Shown: positions 15,949-23,617 of the stretch, one piece after another
How positions within the stretch are numbered: position 1 is the first letter of the stretch
Layout of the letters: every line of letters starts with the position of its first letter
Assembly (NCBI GenBank): GCA_938034875.1
Contig: CALHND010000019.1
Coordinates: forward strand, 62,001 to 126,000
DNA length: 64,000 nt
DNA from: an uncultured Clostridia bacterium
Lineage (GTDB): Bacteria; Bacillota; Clostridia; Oscillospirales; Acutalibacteraceae
Direction: 5' to 3'
Notes under the pieces: model-generated
The model's database searches: none
Told to the model about the DNA's origin: nothing
Seen by the model: only the letters and a program-made list of their open reading frames with translations
Translations under genes and position numbers: made by a program

Positions 15949-17865
15949 GTGAACATATTTATTGCATTTTTATTGATTGCATCATTCATAATATCTTGCA
16001 TTATATCGTGCCAATCTAAAAATAAAGTTGTGGAATCTAGTTCACCTTTCAACTTAATTGATTTAGAAAAAGAATATATTAATGACAAGAGTTTTGATTT
16101 AGAGTATCCGAGACCGCAATTTAAACGTGATAATTGGTATAATTTAAATGGTGAATGGAACTTTCTTTTTGACGATGAAAATGTCGGAGAAGAAGAGGAA
16201 TATTTCATGAATTTTCCTTGCGAAAAGGTGATAAACGTTCCTTTTACATACGAAACAAAGTTGAGCGGAATTGGCGATGAAACTGTCCATAACGCTGTTT
16301 GGTATAATCGCAAGTTTAATTTAGCTACCGACGATTTAAAAGATGAACTTCTGCTTCATTTAGAGGGAAGCGACTTTTATACAAAGGTATGGATAAACGG
16401 AGAATTTGTCGGCGAAAACAAGGGTGGCTATCATCGTTTTTCCTTTGAAATTGCAAAGTTTGTCACTGAAGGCGAAAATGAAATAACTGTAAAAATTAAG
16501 GACTCGTTATCAACTGAACAGCCCAGGGGAAAGCAACGCTACCAACACGAAAATTTTGGTTGCTGGTATGTTCAGACATCCGGAATATGGAAAACTGTTT
16601 GGCTTGAAAAGGTTAGTAATAATCGTATTAATCACGTAAAAATTGTGCCTGACTATGATTTTAAAACGGTTAGATTTGAGTTTGACTTATGTTTAGAAAA
16701 TTTGCAGCCTAACCCAAATAACAGCTTTGTCGAAACGACAATTTCTTTTGAGGACCATGTGATATCAAAAGAAAAGGCCAGTTTAAATGTAGGTGCTAAT
16801 AAAATAACCTTTACGATTTATAATGATGATGATTTCCACGAATGGTCACCTGAAACACCGAATCTGTATGATGTAAAATTCAATTTATTTTACAATGGCG
16901 AATTATTCGACAGTGTTGGTTCTTATTTTGGTATGAGAAAAATATCAATTTCGGGAGATAAGATACTTCTCAATAACAAGCCAATAAATCTTAAAATGGT
17001 ACTTGATCAAGGATATTGGAAGGATTCCCATCTTACACCGCCGAGTGGCCAGGCTCTTCTTGATGATATAAACACAACCTTTGAATACGGATATAATGGC
17101 GTCAGAAAGCATCAAAAGGTCGAGGACGAACGATACCTTTATTTTTGTGATAAAATGGGCTTGCTTGTCTGGAGCGAAATGGCGAATGCATACGCCTTTA
17201 CCGATAAAGCTATTACATATTTTACTGACGAATGGGAAAAGACAGTTGTCCAAAATTACAATCATCCATCGATTATAACTTGGGTGCCGTTTAATGAATC
17301 ATGGGGATTCAGCAATCTTGGTAAAAATATTACTGAGCAAAATTTTGCTAATTCAATGTATATTTTAACAAAGGCGCTTGACCCAACCAGACCGGTAATA
17401 ACAAATGATGGTTGGGAGCAAACGACGACCGATATTATTACAATTCATGAATACCGTCATGACGCCGAAGTGCTATATAATGCATATACCGACGAAGAAT
17501 TACAGATTCTTAATGGTCAGTTAGCCTATTCGTGTAATAAAAAATTGTTGGCAGATGGTTATAAATACAACGGTCAGCCTGTTATTATGAGCGAATACGG
17601 TGGAATAACATATTATGAAAAATGTAATGAAAAAGGTGACTGGAGTTACGGTGGAGTAAAAAGTGAGCAAGAATTTATAAACAAATTTAAGGAAATCACT
17701 GAAGCCGTTGAAAAAATCCCTTATATTTCCGGGTATTGCTATACTCAAATTACTGACGTTCAGCAGGAAATGAACGGATTGCTTTATGAAAGCAGAGAGC
17801 CGAAATTCAGTAAAGAGGGTATAAAGGCCATAAAAGAAATAAATGACAAAATGTATAATAAGTAA
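15949..17865 (+). CDS. GH2-family glycoside hydrolase lipoprotein
   Basis: 638 residues. Starts at GTG 15949 with GGGAAGG upstream; the N-terminal hydrophobic stretch ends in ISCIISC, suggesting lipid anchoring. Order: N-terminal jelly-roll sugar-binding domain (about 50-225, LNGEWNF, VWINGEFVGENKGGY), immunoglobulin-like domain (about 230-330), TIM barrel (about 335-638). The acid/base Glu is in WVPFNESWGF and the nucleophile Glu in VIMSEYGGI. This is the compact three-domain form of family 2, which includes beta-galactosidases, beta-glucuronidases and arabinosidases; the substrate cannot be fixed. It is monocistronic, flanked by tRNA genes. Confidence 0.88.
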   Translation: MNIFIAFLLIASFIISCIISCQSKNKVVESSSPFNLIDLEKEYINDKSFDLEYPRPQFKRDNWYNLNGEWNFLFDDENVGEEEEYFMNFPCEKVINVPFTYETKLSGIGDETVHNAVWYNRKFNLATDDLKDELLLHLEGSDFYTKVWINGEFVGENKGGYHRFSFEIAKFVTEGENEITVKIKDSLSTEQPRGKQRYQHENFGCWYVQTSGIWKTVWLEKVSNNRINHVKIVPDYDFKTVRFEFDLCLENLQPNPNNSFVETTISFEDHVISKEKASLNVGANKITFTIYNDDDFHEWSPETPNLYDVKFNLFYNGELFDSVGSYFGMRKISISGDKILLNNKPINLKMVLDQGYWKDSHLTPPSGQALLDDINTTFEYGYNGVRKHQKVEDERYLYFCDKMGLLVWSEMANAYAFTDKAITYFTDEWEKTVVQNYNHPSIITWVPFNESWGFSNLGKNITEQNFANSMYILTKALDPTRPVITNDGWEQTTTDIITIHEYRHDAEVLYNAYTDEELQILNGQLAYSCNKKLLADGYKYNGQPVIMSEYGGITYYEKCNEKGDWSYGGVKSEQEFINKFKEITEAVEKIPYISGYCYTQITDVQQEMNGLLYESREPKFSKEGIKAIKEINDKMYNK

Positions 17866-17901
17866 TGTAATTTAAATGTTTAAACGGTACAGCACTTTTA
17901 C

Positions 17902-17930
17902 TTGACAATACTGCGGTTTTTAACTAAAAT
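17902..17930 (+). promoter_or_regulatory. strong promoter upstream of the tRNA-Arg region
   Basis: TTGACA at 17902-17907, a 17-base spacer and TAAAAT at 17925-17930. Transcription would begin near 17937, read through the truncated tRNA copy and reach tRNA-Arg. Confidence 0.7.
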
Positions 17931-17947
17931 GTTTAAAGCTGCAGTTT

Positions 17948-17988
17948 GTCTTGGTAGCTCAGCAGGATAGAGCATTCGCCTCCTAAGC
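17948..17988 (+). pseudogene. truncated tRNA-Arg(CCU) copy
   Basis: From the D arm through the anticodon loop (17955-17988) this is nearly identical to the intact tRNA-Arg at 18054, including CTCCTAAGC. The 5' acceptor strand is changed and the 3' side of the anticodon stem, the T arm and the acceptor 3' strand are missing. It cannot fold as a tRNA. GATAGAG in the D arm can instead pair with CTCTATC at about 17994-18000. Confidence 0.8.
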
Positions 17989-18053
17989 TTATACTCTATC
18001 ACTCGTCTGACGTAAAAAGGCAAATAGCGATTAGTTGAAATTATATAATATAT

Positions 18054-18130
18054 GCGCTTGTAGCTCAGCAGGATAGAGCATCCGCCTCCTAAGCGGAAGG
18101 TCGGGGATTCGAATTCCTTCAAGCGCGCCA
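18054..18130 (+). tRNA. tRNA-Arg (anticodon CCU)
   Basis: The acceptor stem GCGCTTG/CAAGCGC is perfect, the anticodon stem TCCGC/GCGGA encloses CTCCTAA (anticodon CCT), and CCA is encoded. The T stem GGGGA/TCCTT is weak: two G-U pairs and an A53-U61 pair in place of the nearly universal G53-C61. It may still be functional, since its other helices are intact. Confidence 0.9.
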
Positions 18131-18170
18131 AAAAGTGCCGAGAAACTTTGATTTCTCGGCACTTTTGTTT
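18131..18170 (+). terminator. terminator of tRNA-Arg
   Basis: A 15-base perfect stem from 18131 to 18166 (AAAAGTGCCGAGAAA with its complement) around a 6-base loop, starting directly after the CCA and followed by a T-rich tract. Confidence 0.9.
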
Positions 18171-18291
18171 TTCTATGAATACACAAATTTTTGAGTAATT
18201 TTTTTGTTTTACGCAAGCAAAACAAAATCAGACTAATAGTATAACACGCCTGAAATATTTCTAATTTCAATTACTGGAAAATCGGCGTTTT

Positions 18292-18332
18292 GCTAATGGC
18301 CTGCTAATACTATTTTGCAAAATAATGCTAAT
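18292..18332 (+). repeat. three GCTAAT direct repeats
   Basis: GCTAAT occurs at 18292-18297, 18303-18308 and 18327-18332, between tRNA-Arg and the Crp/Fnr gene. Short spaced repeats beside a tRNA resemble arm-type integrase sites. The 18171-18398 stretch holds no gene that I can support. Confidence 0.45.
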
Positions 18333-18398
18333 TTTTGGAGGCGTATATTCTATCCTTGTTTTTGCACGTTCAACACTTAATCTTAAGGTGTAGAAATT

Positions 18399-19058
18399 TT
18401 ATAGCAATTTAAATCTGTTCTTTTCAAACTCCAACATTCCCTCATCACGCATTTTGCACAGTTCGTTTGACATAGCGCTTCTGTCTACTGACAGAAAATC
18501 CGCAAGTTGCTGACGGTTAAATGGAATTGTAAAACTTGAACTGTTATGTCGTTTTGCTTCTTCGGATAAATATGAGATCAGTTTTTCTCGTGTAGAACGC
18601 TTGGACATATGACCGAGTTTTTGCACAAGTTTTCTGTTTTTCTCAGATATGGCAAAAAACATATTTTGAACAACCATAGCGTGAAAACGGCAGGCAGAGG
18701 AACAAGTAGTAAGAATTTTATTTACATCGAAGAAAATTACCGCACTGTCTTCTATTGCCACTACGTCATTAAGCAAGGCACCGCTTTCAGGCGCAACATA
18801 GGCTTCACCGAACATTTCCCCCTCGGCAATCTGACCAAGGATACTTCGGTTTCCCCAATAATCGTCTTTTTGAATGTGGAGATTGCCTTCCACCAAAACG
18901 GTGATATCGGACAGGTGTTCCCCTTGCCGAAATACGTATTCACCTTTTTTATAGGTATGCAGTTTTGCATCAAGGCAAGAAAGCATAGGCGAAATTTCAT
19001 CATCGGCCACGCCGGCAAACATTTGTGTTCTTTTGAGAACTGAGATATATTTTTTCAT
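18399..19058 (-). CDS. Crp/Fnr-family transcriptional regulator
   Basis: 219 residues. An N-terminal cyclic-nucleotide-binding fold (YVFRQGEHLSDITVLVEG and GEMFGEAY) is followed by a long dimerisation helix and a winged helix-turn-helix with FNRQQLADFLSVDRSAMSNEL. ATG 19058 was preferred over upstream codons because AAAGTGA precedes it and the family start is matched. Cys residues occur at about positions 28, 118 and 122, so a metal or redox sensor is possible but unproven. It is divergent from a ferredoxin-like gene with a palindrome between them, which suggests mutual control. Confidence 0.85.
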   Translation of the reverse strand: MKKYISVLKRTQMFAGVADDEISPMLSCLDAKLHTYKKGEYVFRQGEHLSDITVLVEGNLHIQKDDYWGNRSILGQIAEGEMFGEAYVAPESGALLNDVVAIEDSAVIFFDVNKILTTCSSACRFHAMVVQNMFFAISEKNRKLVQKLGHMSKRSTREKLISYLSEEAKRHNSSSFTIPFNRQQLADFLSVDRSAMSNELCKMRDEGMLEFEKNRFKLL

Positions 19059-19072
19059 AAATATCACTTTCT

Positions 19073-19086
19073 GTTGTAAAAACAAC
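19073..19086. promoter_or_regulatory. FNR-type palindromic operator
   Basis: GTTGT and ACAAC form a perfect inverted repeat around AAAA, 14 bases in all. It lies 15 bases upstream of the regulator's ATG. For the plus strand, its centre (19079.5) is about 41.5 bases before the start expected from the TATAAT at 19109-19114, which lacks a good -35: the class II activation position. Confidence 0.55.
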
Positions 19087-19145
19087 CGCATTGTTTTGTT
19101 TATTATATTATAATTTGCTCAGGTAATCAAGAGAGGAGAAAAACA

Positions 19146-19841
19146 ATGATTAGAAAGATAATTAAAATAGACCAAGAAAAATGCAATGGCTGCGGTGCCT
19201 GTGCCTCCGCTTGTCACGAAGGCGCTATAGAAATGATAAATGGAAAAGCCAAGCTTACTCGTGAAGATTATTGTGACGGGCTTGGAGATTGTCTTCCGGC
19301 TTGTCCCGTAGATGCAATAACATTTGAAGAACGAGAAGCACCAGCCTATAATGAAGCCGCCGTTCTTGCTGCAAAGGAAAAGAAAGTGTCCGCACCGCTT
19401 CCTTGCGGTTGTCCGGGTACTCATTCTAAAGCGATTGAGCGAGAAAGTCATAACAACGCTGTTTTCGATCCTATAACATCCCAACTTTCCCAGTGGCCGG
19501 TGCAGATTAAACTTGTTCCCGTAAACGCACCGTATTTTGCTGGTGCAAACCTTTTGGTTGCGGCAGACTGCTCAGCTTATGCTTATGGTAATTTCCATAA
19601 CGAATTTATCCGTAATCACATTACTCTTATCGGTTGTCCCAAGCTTGATGATGGCGATTATGCTGAAAAGCTGACTGCCATTATTGCAAACAACGATATT
19701 AAGAGCGTAACGGTGGTTCGTATGGAAGTTCCTTGTTGCGGCGGTATTGAGTTTGCGGTAAAAAAGGCTTTACAAACCAGTGGTAAATTTATTCCGTGGA
19801 GAGTTGTTACCATCTCTACCGATGGTAAAATACTAGATTAA
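19146..19841 (+). CDS. ferredoxin-like 4Fe-4S protein with extra cysteine-rich C-terminal part
   Basis: 231 residues. Residues 1-65 are a two-cluster ferredoxin domain: CNGCGACASAC and a second group ending DCLPACPVDA. The second cluster has CDGLGDC in place of CxxCxxC, so a variant cluster is likely. A further Cys set follows in PCGCPGTH (about 82) and in VPCCGGIEF (about 200). GAGGAG precedes ATG 19146. Proteins of this design in Clostridia often accompany a Crp/Fnr regulator and the hybrid cluster protein Hcp; no hcp gene is present here. An electron-carrier or redox-sensing role is likely; the partner is unknown. Confidence 0.82.
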   Translation: MIRKIIKIDQEKCNGCGACASACHEGAIEMINGKAKLTREDYCDGLGDCLPACPVDAITFEEREAPAYNEAAVLAAKEKKVSAPLPCGCPGTHSKAIERESHNNAVFDPITSQLSQWPVQIKLVPVNAPYFAGANLLVAADCSAYAYGNFHNEFIRNHITLIGCPKLDDGDYAEKLTAIIANNDIKSVTVVRMEVPCCGGIEFAVKKALQTSGKFIPWRVVTISTDGKILD

Positions 19842-19862
19842 ACGGATGATAAAAAATAGATA

Positions 19863-19979
19863 GCAAGATGTTTGACCTTAAAAATCCCCTTGTAGCAGGG
19901 TTTTTTTAAGGTACAGGGAGCGAAGCGAGAGGTATTTTCCTCGGTATTTCCTTAGCGAAAGACGCGCTACAAATCTTGC
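19863..19979 (+). ncRNA. compact multi-hairpin intergenic element, possible structured RNA
   Basis: GCAAGAT (19863-19869) can pair with ATCTTGC (19973-19979), closing a 117-base domain. Inside, ACCTTAAAAA (19875-19884) pairs with TTTTTAAGGT (19903-19912), GAGG pairs with CCTC (19929-19942), and TAGCG pairs with CGCTA (19953-19969). No coding frame fits and I match it to no known RNA family. The first hairpin could simply be a terminator for the ferredoxin-like gene. Confidence 0.35.
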
Positions 19980-20154
19980 CGGGGACGCCAATTAAAATAA
20001 AGCCAAAGGTTTGTAAAAATAGGAACCTTTGGCTTTGTTTATTTTGTATTACGCTTTCAAGTACGAAAAAATGAACTGCTGTTTGTATATTTTCGTTTCA
20101 ATTTCTTCGTAAAGGATCAAAATTTCAACTTTCTGAAATATTTGTTTTTTACTA

Positions 20155-20183
20155 TTGACTTTTACACTTTAAAGCGGTATATT
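20155..20183 (+). promoter_or_regulatory. promoter on the truncated duplicate
   Basis: TTGACT, a 17-base spacer and TATATT, the same as at the intact importer gene. It looks functional but now drives only a broken reading frame. Confidence 0.7.
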
Positions 20184-20215
20184 GGTGATATTCTAAATTA
20201 AGGGGTAGAGAAGAA

Positions 20216-20309
20216 ATGAAAAAATTATTTAAATTTTAGCAGTTGTTGCAATGCTTCTGACTATGTCTGCTTGCGGCACATCTAATACTGCAAACGGCAG
20301 TAAAGATAG
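20216..20309 (+). pseudogene. truncated start of a TrpX-type binding-protein gene
   Basis: ATG 20216 and the next codons mirror the gene at 23525: same ribosome-binding region, signal peptide core and lipobox stretch (TMSACG). One A is missing from the A-run after the ATG, shifting the frame to a TAG within a few codons, and homology ends after about 30 codons. About 245 bases from 20310 to 20554 hold only the GH97 terminator. Confidence 0.85.
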
Positions 20310-20505
20310 ATAAAACCTGCATTAAGGCCAGTATTAGAGCCGTAAATTTTTTAATACTTACACTCCGTTACGCTAGATGAAATAAATAATTAATTTATCA
20401 ATATTAAAATATTAACCTACCATTCCGCCTAACACTTTTTTATAAAAGGCAAGGCAAAAAATTCAAAACGTGCATTTTCAAGTAAAATAAGCTGTTGCCT
20501 AAACC

Positions 20506-20543
20506 AAAAAGCTGTTGTACCATATCGGTACAACAGCTTTTTA
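20506..20543 (-). terminator. terminator of the GH97 gene
   Basis: AAAAAGCTGTTGTACC pairs with GGTACAACAGCTTTTT around a 5-base loop. It lies just downstream of the minus-strand stop codon; T and A flanks allow either direction. Confidence 0.85.
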
Positions 20544-20554
20544 AATATTGTTAA

Positions 20555-23029
20555 TTATTCCGCCTTTTCACCATCTGCGGTGACGATTGCCTTCTTTTTT
20601 TTAAAGAAAACGAATGCTGCAACGGCCAAAACGGCAACAGTTGAGCCGATTGCGATAACTAGCAACCAATTGATTCCGCTTTCGTCCTCAATCATACCGA
20701 TCGAAACTCGGTCGACATCAACGAAGTGAGGGAGATCGTTATTGTTTGCCGCGTAAATGGTAATTACGTTTTCGCCGCGCTTTAATGTTACAGTTGATTT
20801 GTATTCGCGGATAATCTTGTCGTAGCATGTAATTTCGTATGTGTCCTCGGTTTCATCGTTTACGTCAATGTTGATTTGCGCCTTTCCGCCTGCGTAAAGG
20901 GTAATTTTGTATGTACCTGACTTTTCGGCAACGTAGGGTATCTTTACACCTCGTTCGGAGCCAAAACCTGAAACGGTTAAAACTGTATTATTTGAGGCGT
21001 AGTGGTTTGCTGAGGTGTAGCTTTTATCCGCGGGGTAATCCTCGGCTTCGTAGAAGGATAGCTTGTCGTATGGTGTCGATAAGTCAAGGGATTCCTTGCT
21101 GATAATTGCGGCAAATCCTTGATTTTTCTTTAATTCGAAGGCAATTTTGTCCTTATTGTTAACCTTGGACTCCTTCATTTCCAGCCCCTTTTCGCCGTCA
21201 ACATAGAGGTACATATTATATGTGCCATCATCGAGGAAGGAGAGGGCTGATTCTGTGGTGCGATCCTCGTTTGTAACCGAGCTTACAAACCATTTGTCGC
21301 CGTCTCTTCTTGCGACGGTAGCGTAACCGCCAAACTTGGATTCGATAATTTTTGACTCGTTCCATTTACTCGGCATAAGGTTGAGATAGGGAAGCGCGGT
21401 ATGACCACGATAAACACCGGGCGAACTTGCATAGTGGGTGATGCCCGACTGAAAAATAGCAACGGTGGCAAGCTCAAAAGCGGGGCTGAAAAAGGCTTCA
21501 CTGCCTCCTGGTACGAGGATTTGAACACCGTTTGGGGTAAAGTCGGCGGGACCGACACCGTTACGAATTAAAATTTGGTTGATAAGGGTGTCGGTAGGTA
21601 TGGTGGACCATTTTTGATTTTCCTTGCCATAGATGCCTTCATAGGAAACGACGTTCGGGTATGTGCGCATTTCTCCTCTAGGCGCATGGCATCCGTGGAA
21701 AACAACTACAATTTTGTTTTCGAGGGCAACTTGGGCAACCTTTTTCATCAGCTTCATATCGTGTTGAGCGTCCGAGTCGATAAAATCAACCTTTATGGCG
21801 TCAAAACCAATGCTCTTTGTCCATTTCAGTTCCCGTTCAATTTTGTCATCGTCAAGAAGTGAATTTTCGGGATAGGTAGAGTGACAAGTGTTGTTTACAC
21901 CATACCAGAGGGATAGTTTAACTCCCTTTTTCTTTGCATATTCGGCAAGCTGAGTTAGCTTTTCCTCATAATTTTCCCAAAGGTACCAGCCGTAGTCAAC
22001 GAGGTACCATTCATATCCGTTTTCGGCGGCGAAATCAATGTAGTCACGCTGTTCGTCTGGGGTGATGGGGTCGCCTGTTGTCCACCACGACCAGCTTGAA
22101 CGACCGGGCGTTACCCAGCTTGTGTCGTCGGTCTTGCTATCGGGGGCGAGAGAGGTGACGAGCGTGGACATAGAAACATCGTTAATATCCTTGCTGATAA
22201 TGGCAAGTCTCCATGGTGTGTTGAAGGGGTATGTCATGGTAACGTCTTTGTCCTGCTTTTGACCAAAAACTACAGAAAATTCGTTTGAATTAAATCGTTT
22301 GTATAAATTCGAGGCGCAGTAGGGCTCATCGCCCCAAACGTTGCTTTCGGTGAAGAGAACATAGTATTTTTCATCTGCAACGGCCGTCTCGAACATTGCG
22401 GGCATGAGGGTTGTAATGCTTACTCCCTTTACGCTGTCGAGCAAATTTTGAGTATAGTGGCTTTCGTAGCTCAAACTGAGGGGCTGATATGTAACGGTCG
22501 TTTGGTCGTTGAAGTTGAAACCGCTTTTTTCACTCTTTATAGCGATTTGTCCCTTGCCGTCGAGTGAGTAGCGATATGCGGCACCGTTGTCATATACGCG
22601 GAAGGTAATCGTCAGTTTTTTGCCGTCCTTTGTAAAGCTAAGCACTGCCTCGTTGCAGGTGTCGGAAACGGCATCTTTTTTATCGGAAAGGAGGGTGTAT
22701 TTGTCGGTAATTTTTTCAACTTTGAGATCGTCGTTAAATTTGAGTCCGCTTGTCATGTCACATTCGGCGGTAACGATTCCCAAGCTTGAAAGCTCGATAA
22801 CTCTGCCATCTTCGCTATCGACGGTGTAGCCAATTTCTCCATTTTTATTTGTGTAAAGGTTTACAGTCAGCACCTTTGAAGGTGAATTGACGCATAAAAG
22901 CACATTCCATCCATTAGGAGCTGCGACCGATTTAACGTCGAAGTCGGCGATACTAATCGGCATAGTTGTTAAGGTGAGTGCAAGTGTCATAATAACGCAA
23001 AACAGAAGGATCAAACTCTTCTTAATCAT
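20555..23029 (-). CDS. GH97-family glycoside hydrolase with carbohydrate-binding domain and C-terminal membrane anchor
   Basis: 824 residues. Signal peptide (1-28); N-terminal beta-supersandwich (about 35-285); TIM barrel (about 290-570) with WSWWTTGDP, LVDYGWYLWEN and GFDAIKVDFIDSD; C-terminal sandwich; a CBM6/35-like domain opening YEAEDYPAD (about 645-775); then one membrane helix and KKKK. The Asp of KVDF matches the nucleophile of retaining GH97 alpha-galactosidases, as I recall the family, so a retaining alpha-galactosidase is likelier than an inverting alpha-glucosidase. ATG 23029 has GGAGGG upstream. Codon use looks clearly G+C richer than its neighbours, and GH97 is best known in Bacteroidetes, so transfer is plausible. 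Confidence 0.88.
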   Translation of the reverse strand: MIKKSLILLFCVIMTLALTLTTMPISIADFDVKSVAAPNGWNVLLCVNSPSKVLTVNLYTNKNGEIGYTVDSEDGRVIELSSLGIVTAECDMTSGLKFNDDLKVEKITDKYTLLSDKKDAVSDTCNEAVLSFTKDGKKLTITFRVYDNGAAYRYSLDGKGQIAIKSEKSGFNFNDQTTVTYQPLSLSYESHYTQNLLDSVKGVSITTLMPAMFETAVADEKYYVLFTESNVWGDEPYCASNLYKRFNSNEFSVVFGQKQDKDVTMTYPFNTPWRLAIISKDINDVSMSTLVTSLAPDSKTDDTSWVTPGRSSWSWWTTGDPITPDEQRDYIDFAAENGYEWYLVDYGWYLWENYEEKLTQLAEYAKKKGVKLSLWYGVNNTCHSTYPENSLLDDDKIERELKWTKSIGFDAIKVDFIDSDAQHDMKLMKKVAQVALENKIVVVFHGCHAPRGEMRTYPNVVSYEGIYGKENQKWSTIPTDTLINQILIRNGVGPADFTPNGVQILVPGGSEAFFSPAFELATVAIFQSGITHYASSPGVYRGHTALPYLNLMPSKWNESKIIESKFGGYATVARRDGDKWFVSSVTNEDRTTESALSFLDDGTYNMYLYVDGEKGLEMKESKVNNKDKIAFELKKNQGFAAIISKESLDLSTPYDKLSFYEAEDYPADKSYTSANHYASNNTVLTVSGFGSERGVKIPYVAEKSGTYKITLYAGGKAQINIDVNDETEDTYEITCYDKIIREYKSTVTLKRGENVITIYAANNNDLPHFVDVDRVSIGMIEDESGINWLLVIAIGSTVAVLAVAAFVFFKKKKAIVTADGEKAE

Positions 23030-23219
23030 AATACCCTCCAAAGTAAATTTAATCTATGTTTTATTTTACCACTTTTTATGTGTATTTTCTGTTAATTATA
23101 GTCCAAAAAACAAAAAACTTTTGCAAATTAATTATATATATTTACAAAAATAGACAAATATATGCTTATCAAACAATCTGAAAAGTCGAATCAAAAACAA
23201 AACCTGTTGAACAAAATAA

Positions 23220-23303
23220 GCTTGTACGGATATGGTTGCTGATGTATATAGCCACATCATGGACAAGGATAGACAATTTAACGCTCAGAAGTTTGAGAAA
23301 TAG
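23220..23303 (+). pseudogene. C-terminal remnant of a tyrosine-family integrase
   Basis: The frame ending at TAG 23301-23303 encodes VADVYSHIMDKDRQFNAQKF and a few more residues. That is the typical end of phage/ICE integrases, including the catalytic Tyr in VYSHI. An in-frame stop lies at 23217-23219, and nothing upstream encodes the rest of the enzyme. The stop is followed by the diverged hairpin of repeat copy B. The rest of 23042-23219 is AT-rich sequence without a gene. Confidence 0.7.
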
Positions 23304-23304
23304 T

Positions 23305-23617
23305 TCTATAAGGCCAAAGGCTTACAAAAATATGAATCTTTGGTTTTTTATATTGTATTATGGTTTAAATATGAAAAAATGGACTTCTGTTTGTAACAAT
23401 TTCGTTTCAATTTTTTGCAGAGGATCAAAAATACAATCTTTCTTGAATATTTGTTTTTTACTATTGACTTTTACACTTTAAAGTGGTATATTGGTGATAT
23501 TCTAAATTAAGGGGTAGAGAAGAAATGAAAAAAATTATTTCAATTTTAGCAGTTGTTGCAATGCTTCTGACCATGTCTGCTTGCGGCACATCTAATACTG
23601 CAAACGGCGGTAAAGAT
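23305..23617 (+). repeat. direct repeat copy B (partner 19999-20309)
   Basis: The complete counterpart of the truncated copy. The hairpin (AAGGCCAAAGGCTT against AATCTTTGG) has lost pairing, while the promoter and coding start are intact and lead into the full gene. Confidence 0.85.
23464..23492 (+). promoter_or_regulatory. promoter of the TrpXYZ-type importer
   Basis: TTGACT at 23464-23469, a 17-base spacer and TATATT at 23487-23492. The short leader to ATG 23525 leaves no room for a T-box or other riboswitch. Confidence 0.75.

Larger units (their letters stand above)
19999..20309 (+). repeat. direct repeat copy A (partner 23305-23617)
   Basis: This segment matches 23305-23617 along its length: a 13-base stem hairpin (AAAGCCAAAGGTT with AACCTTTGGCTTT), about 110 bases of diverged leader, then a nearly identical promoter, ribosome-binding site and first 30 codons of a binding-protein gene. 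Similarity is higher near the promoter than upstream of it. After 20309 the two copies part abruptly. Confidence 0.85.

Noticed and set aside
19842..19998. A tRNA or tmRNA fragment ending in ACGCCA near 19990
   Set aside because: No acceptor stem pairs with it and no T arm precedes it; the CCA is probably chance.
23493..23524. T-box or tryptophan riboswitch before the TrpX-type gene
   Set aside because: The transcribed leader is only about 25 bases long, too short for either.
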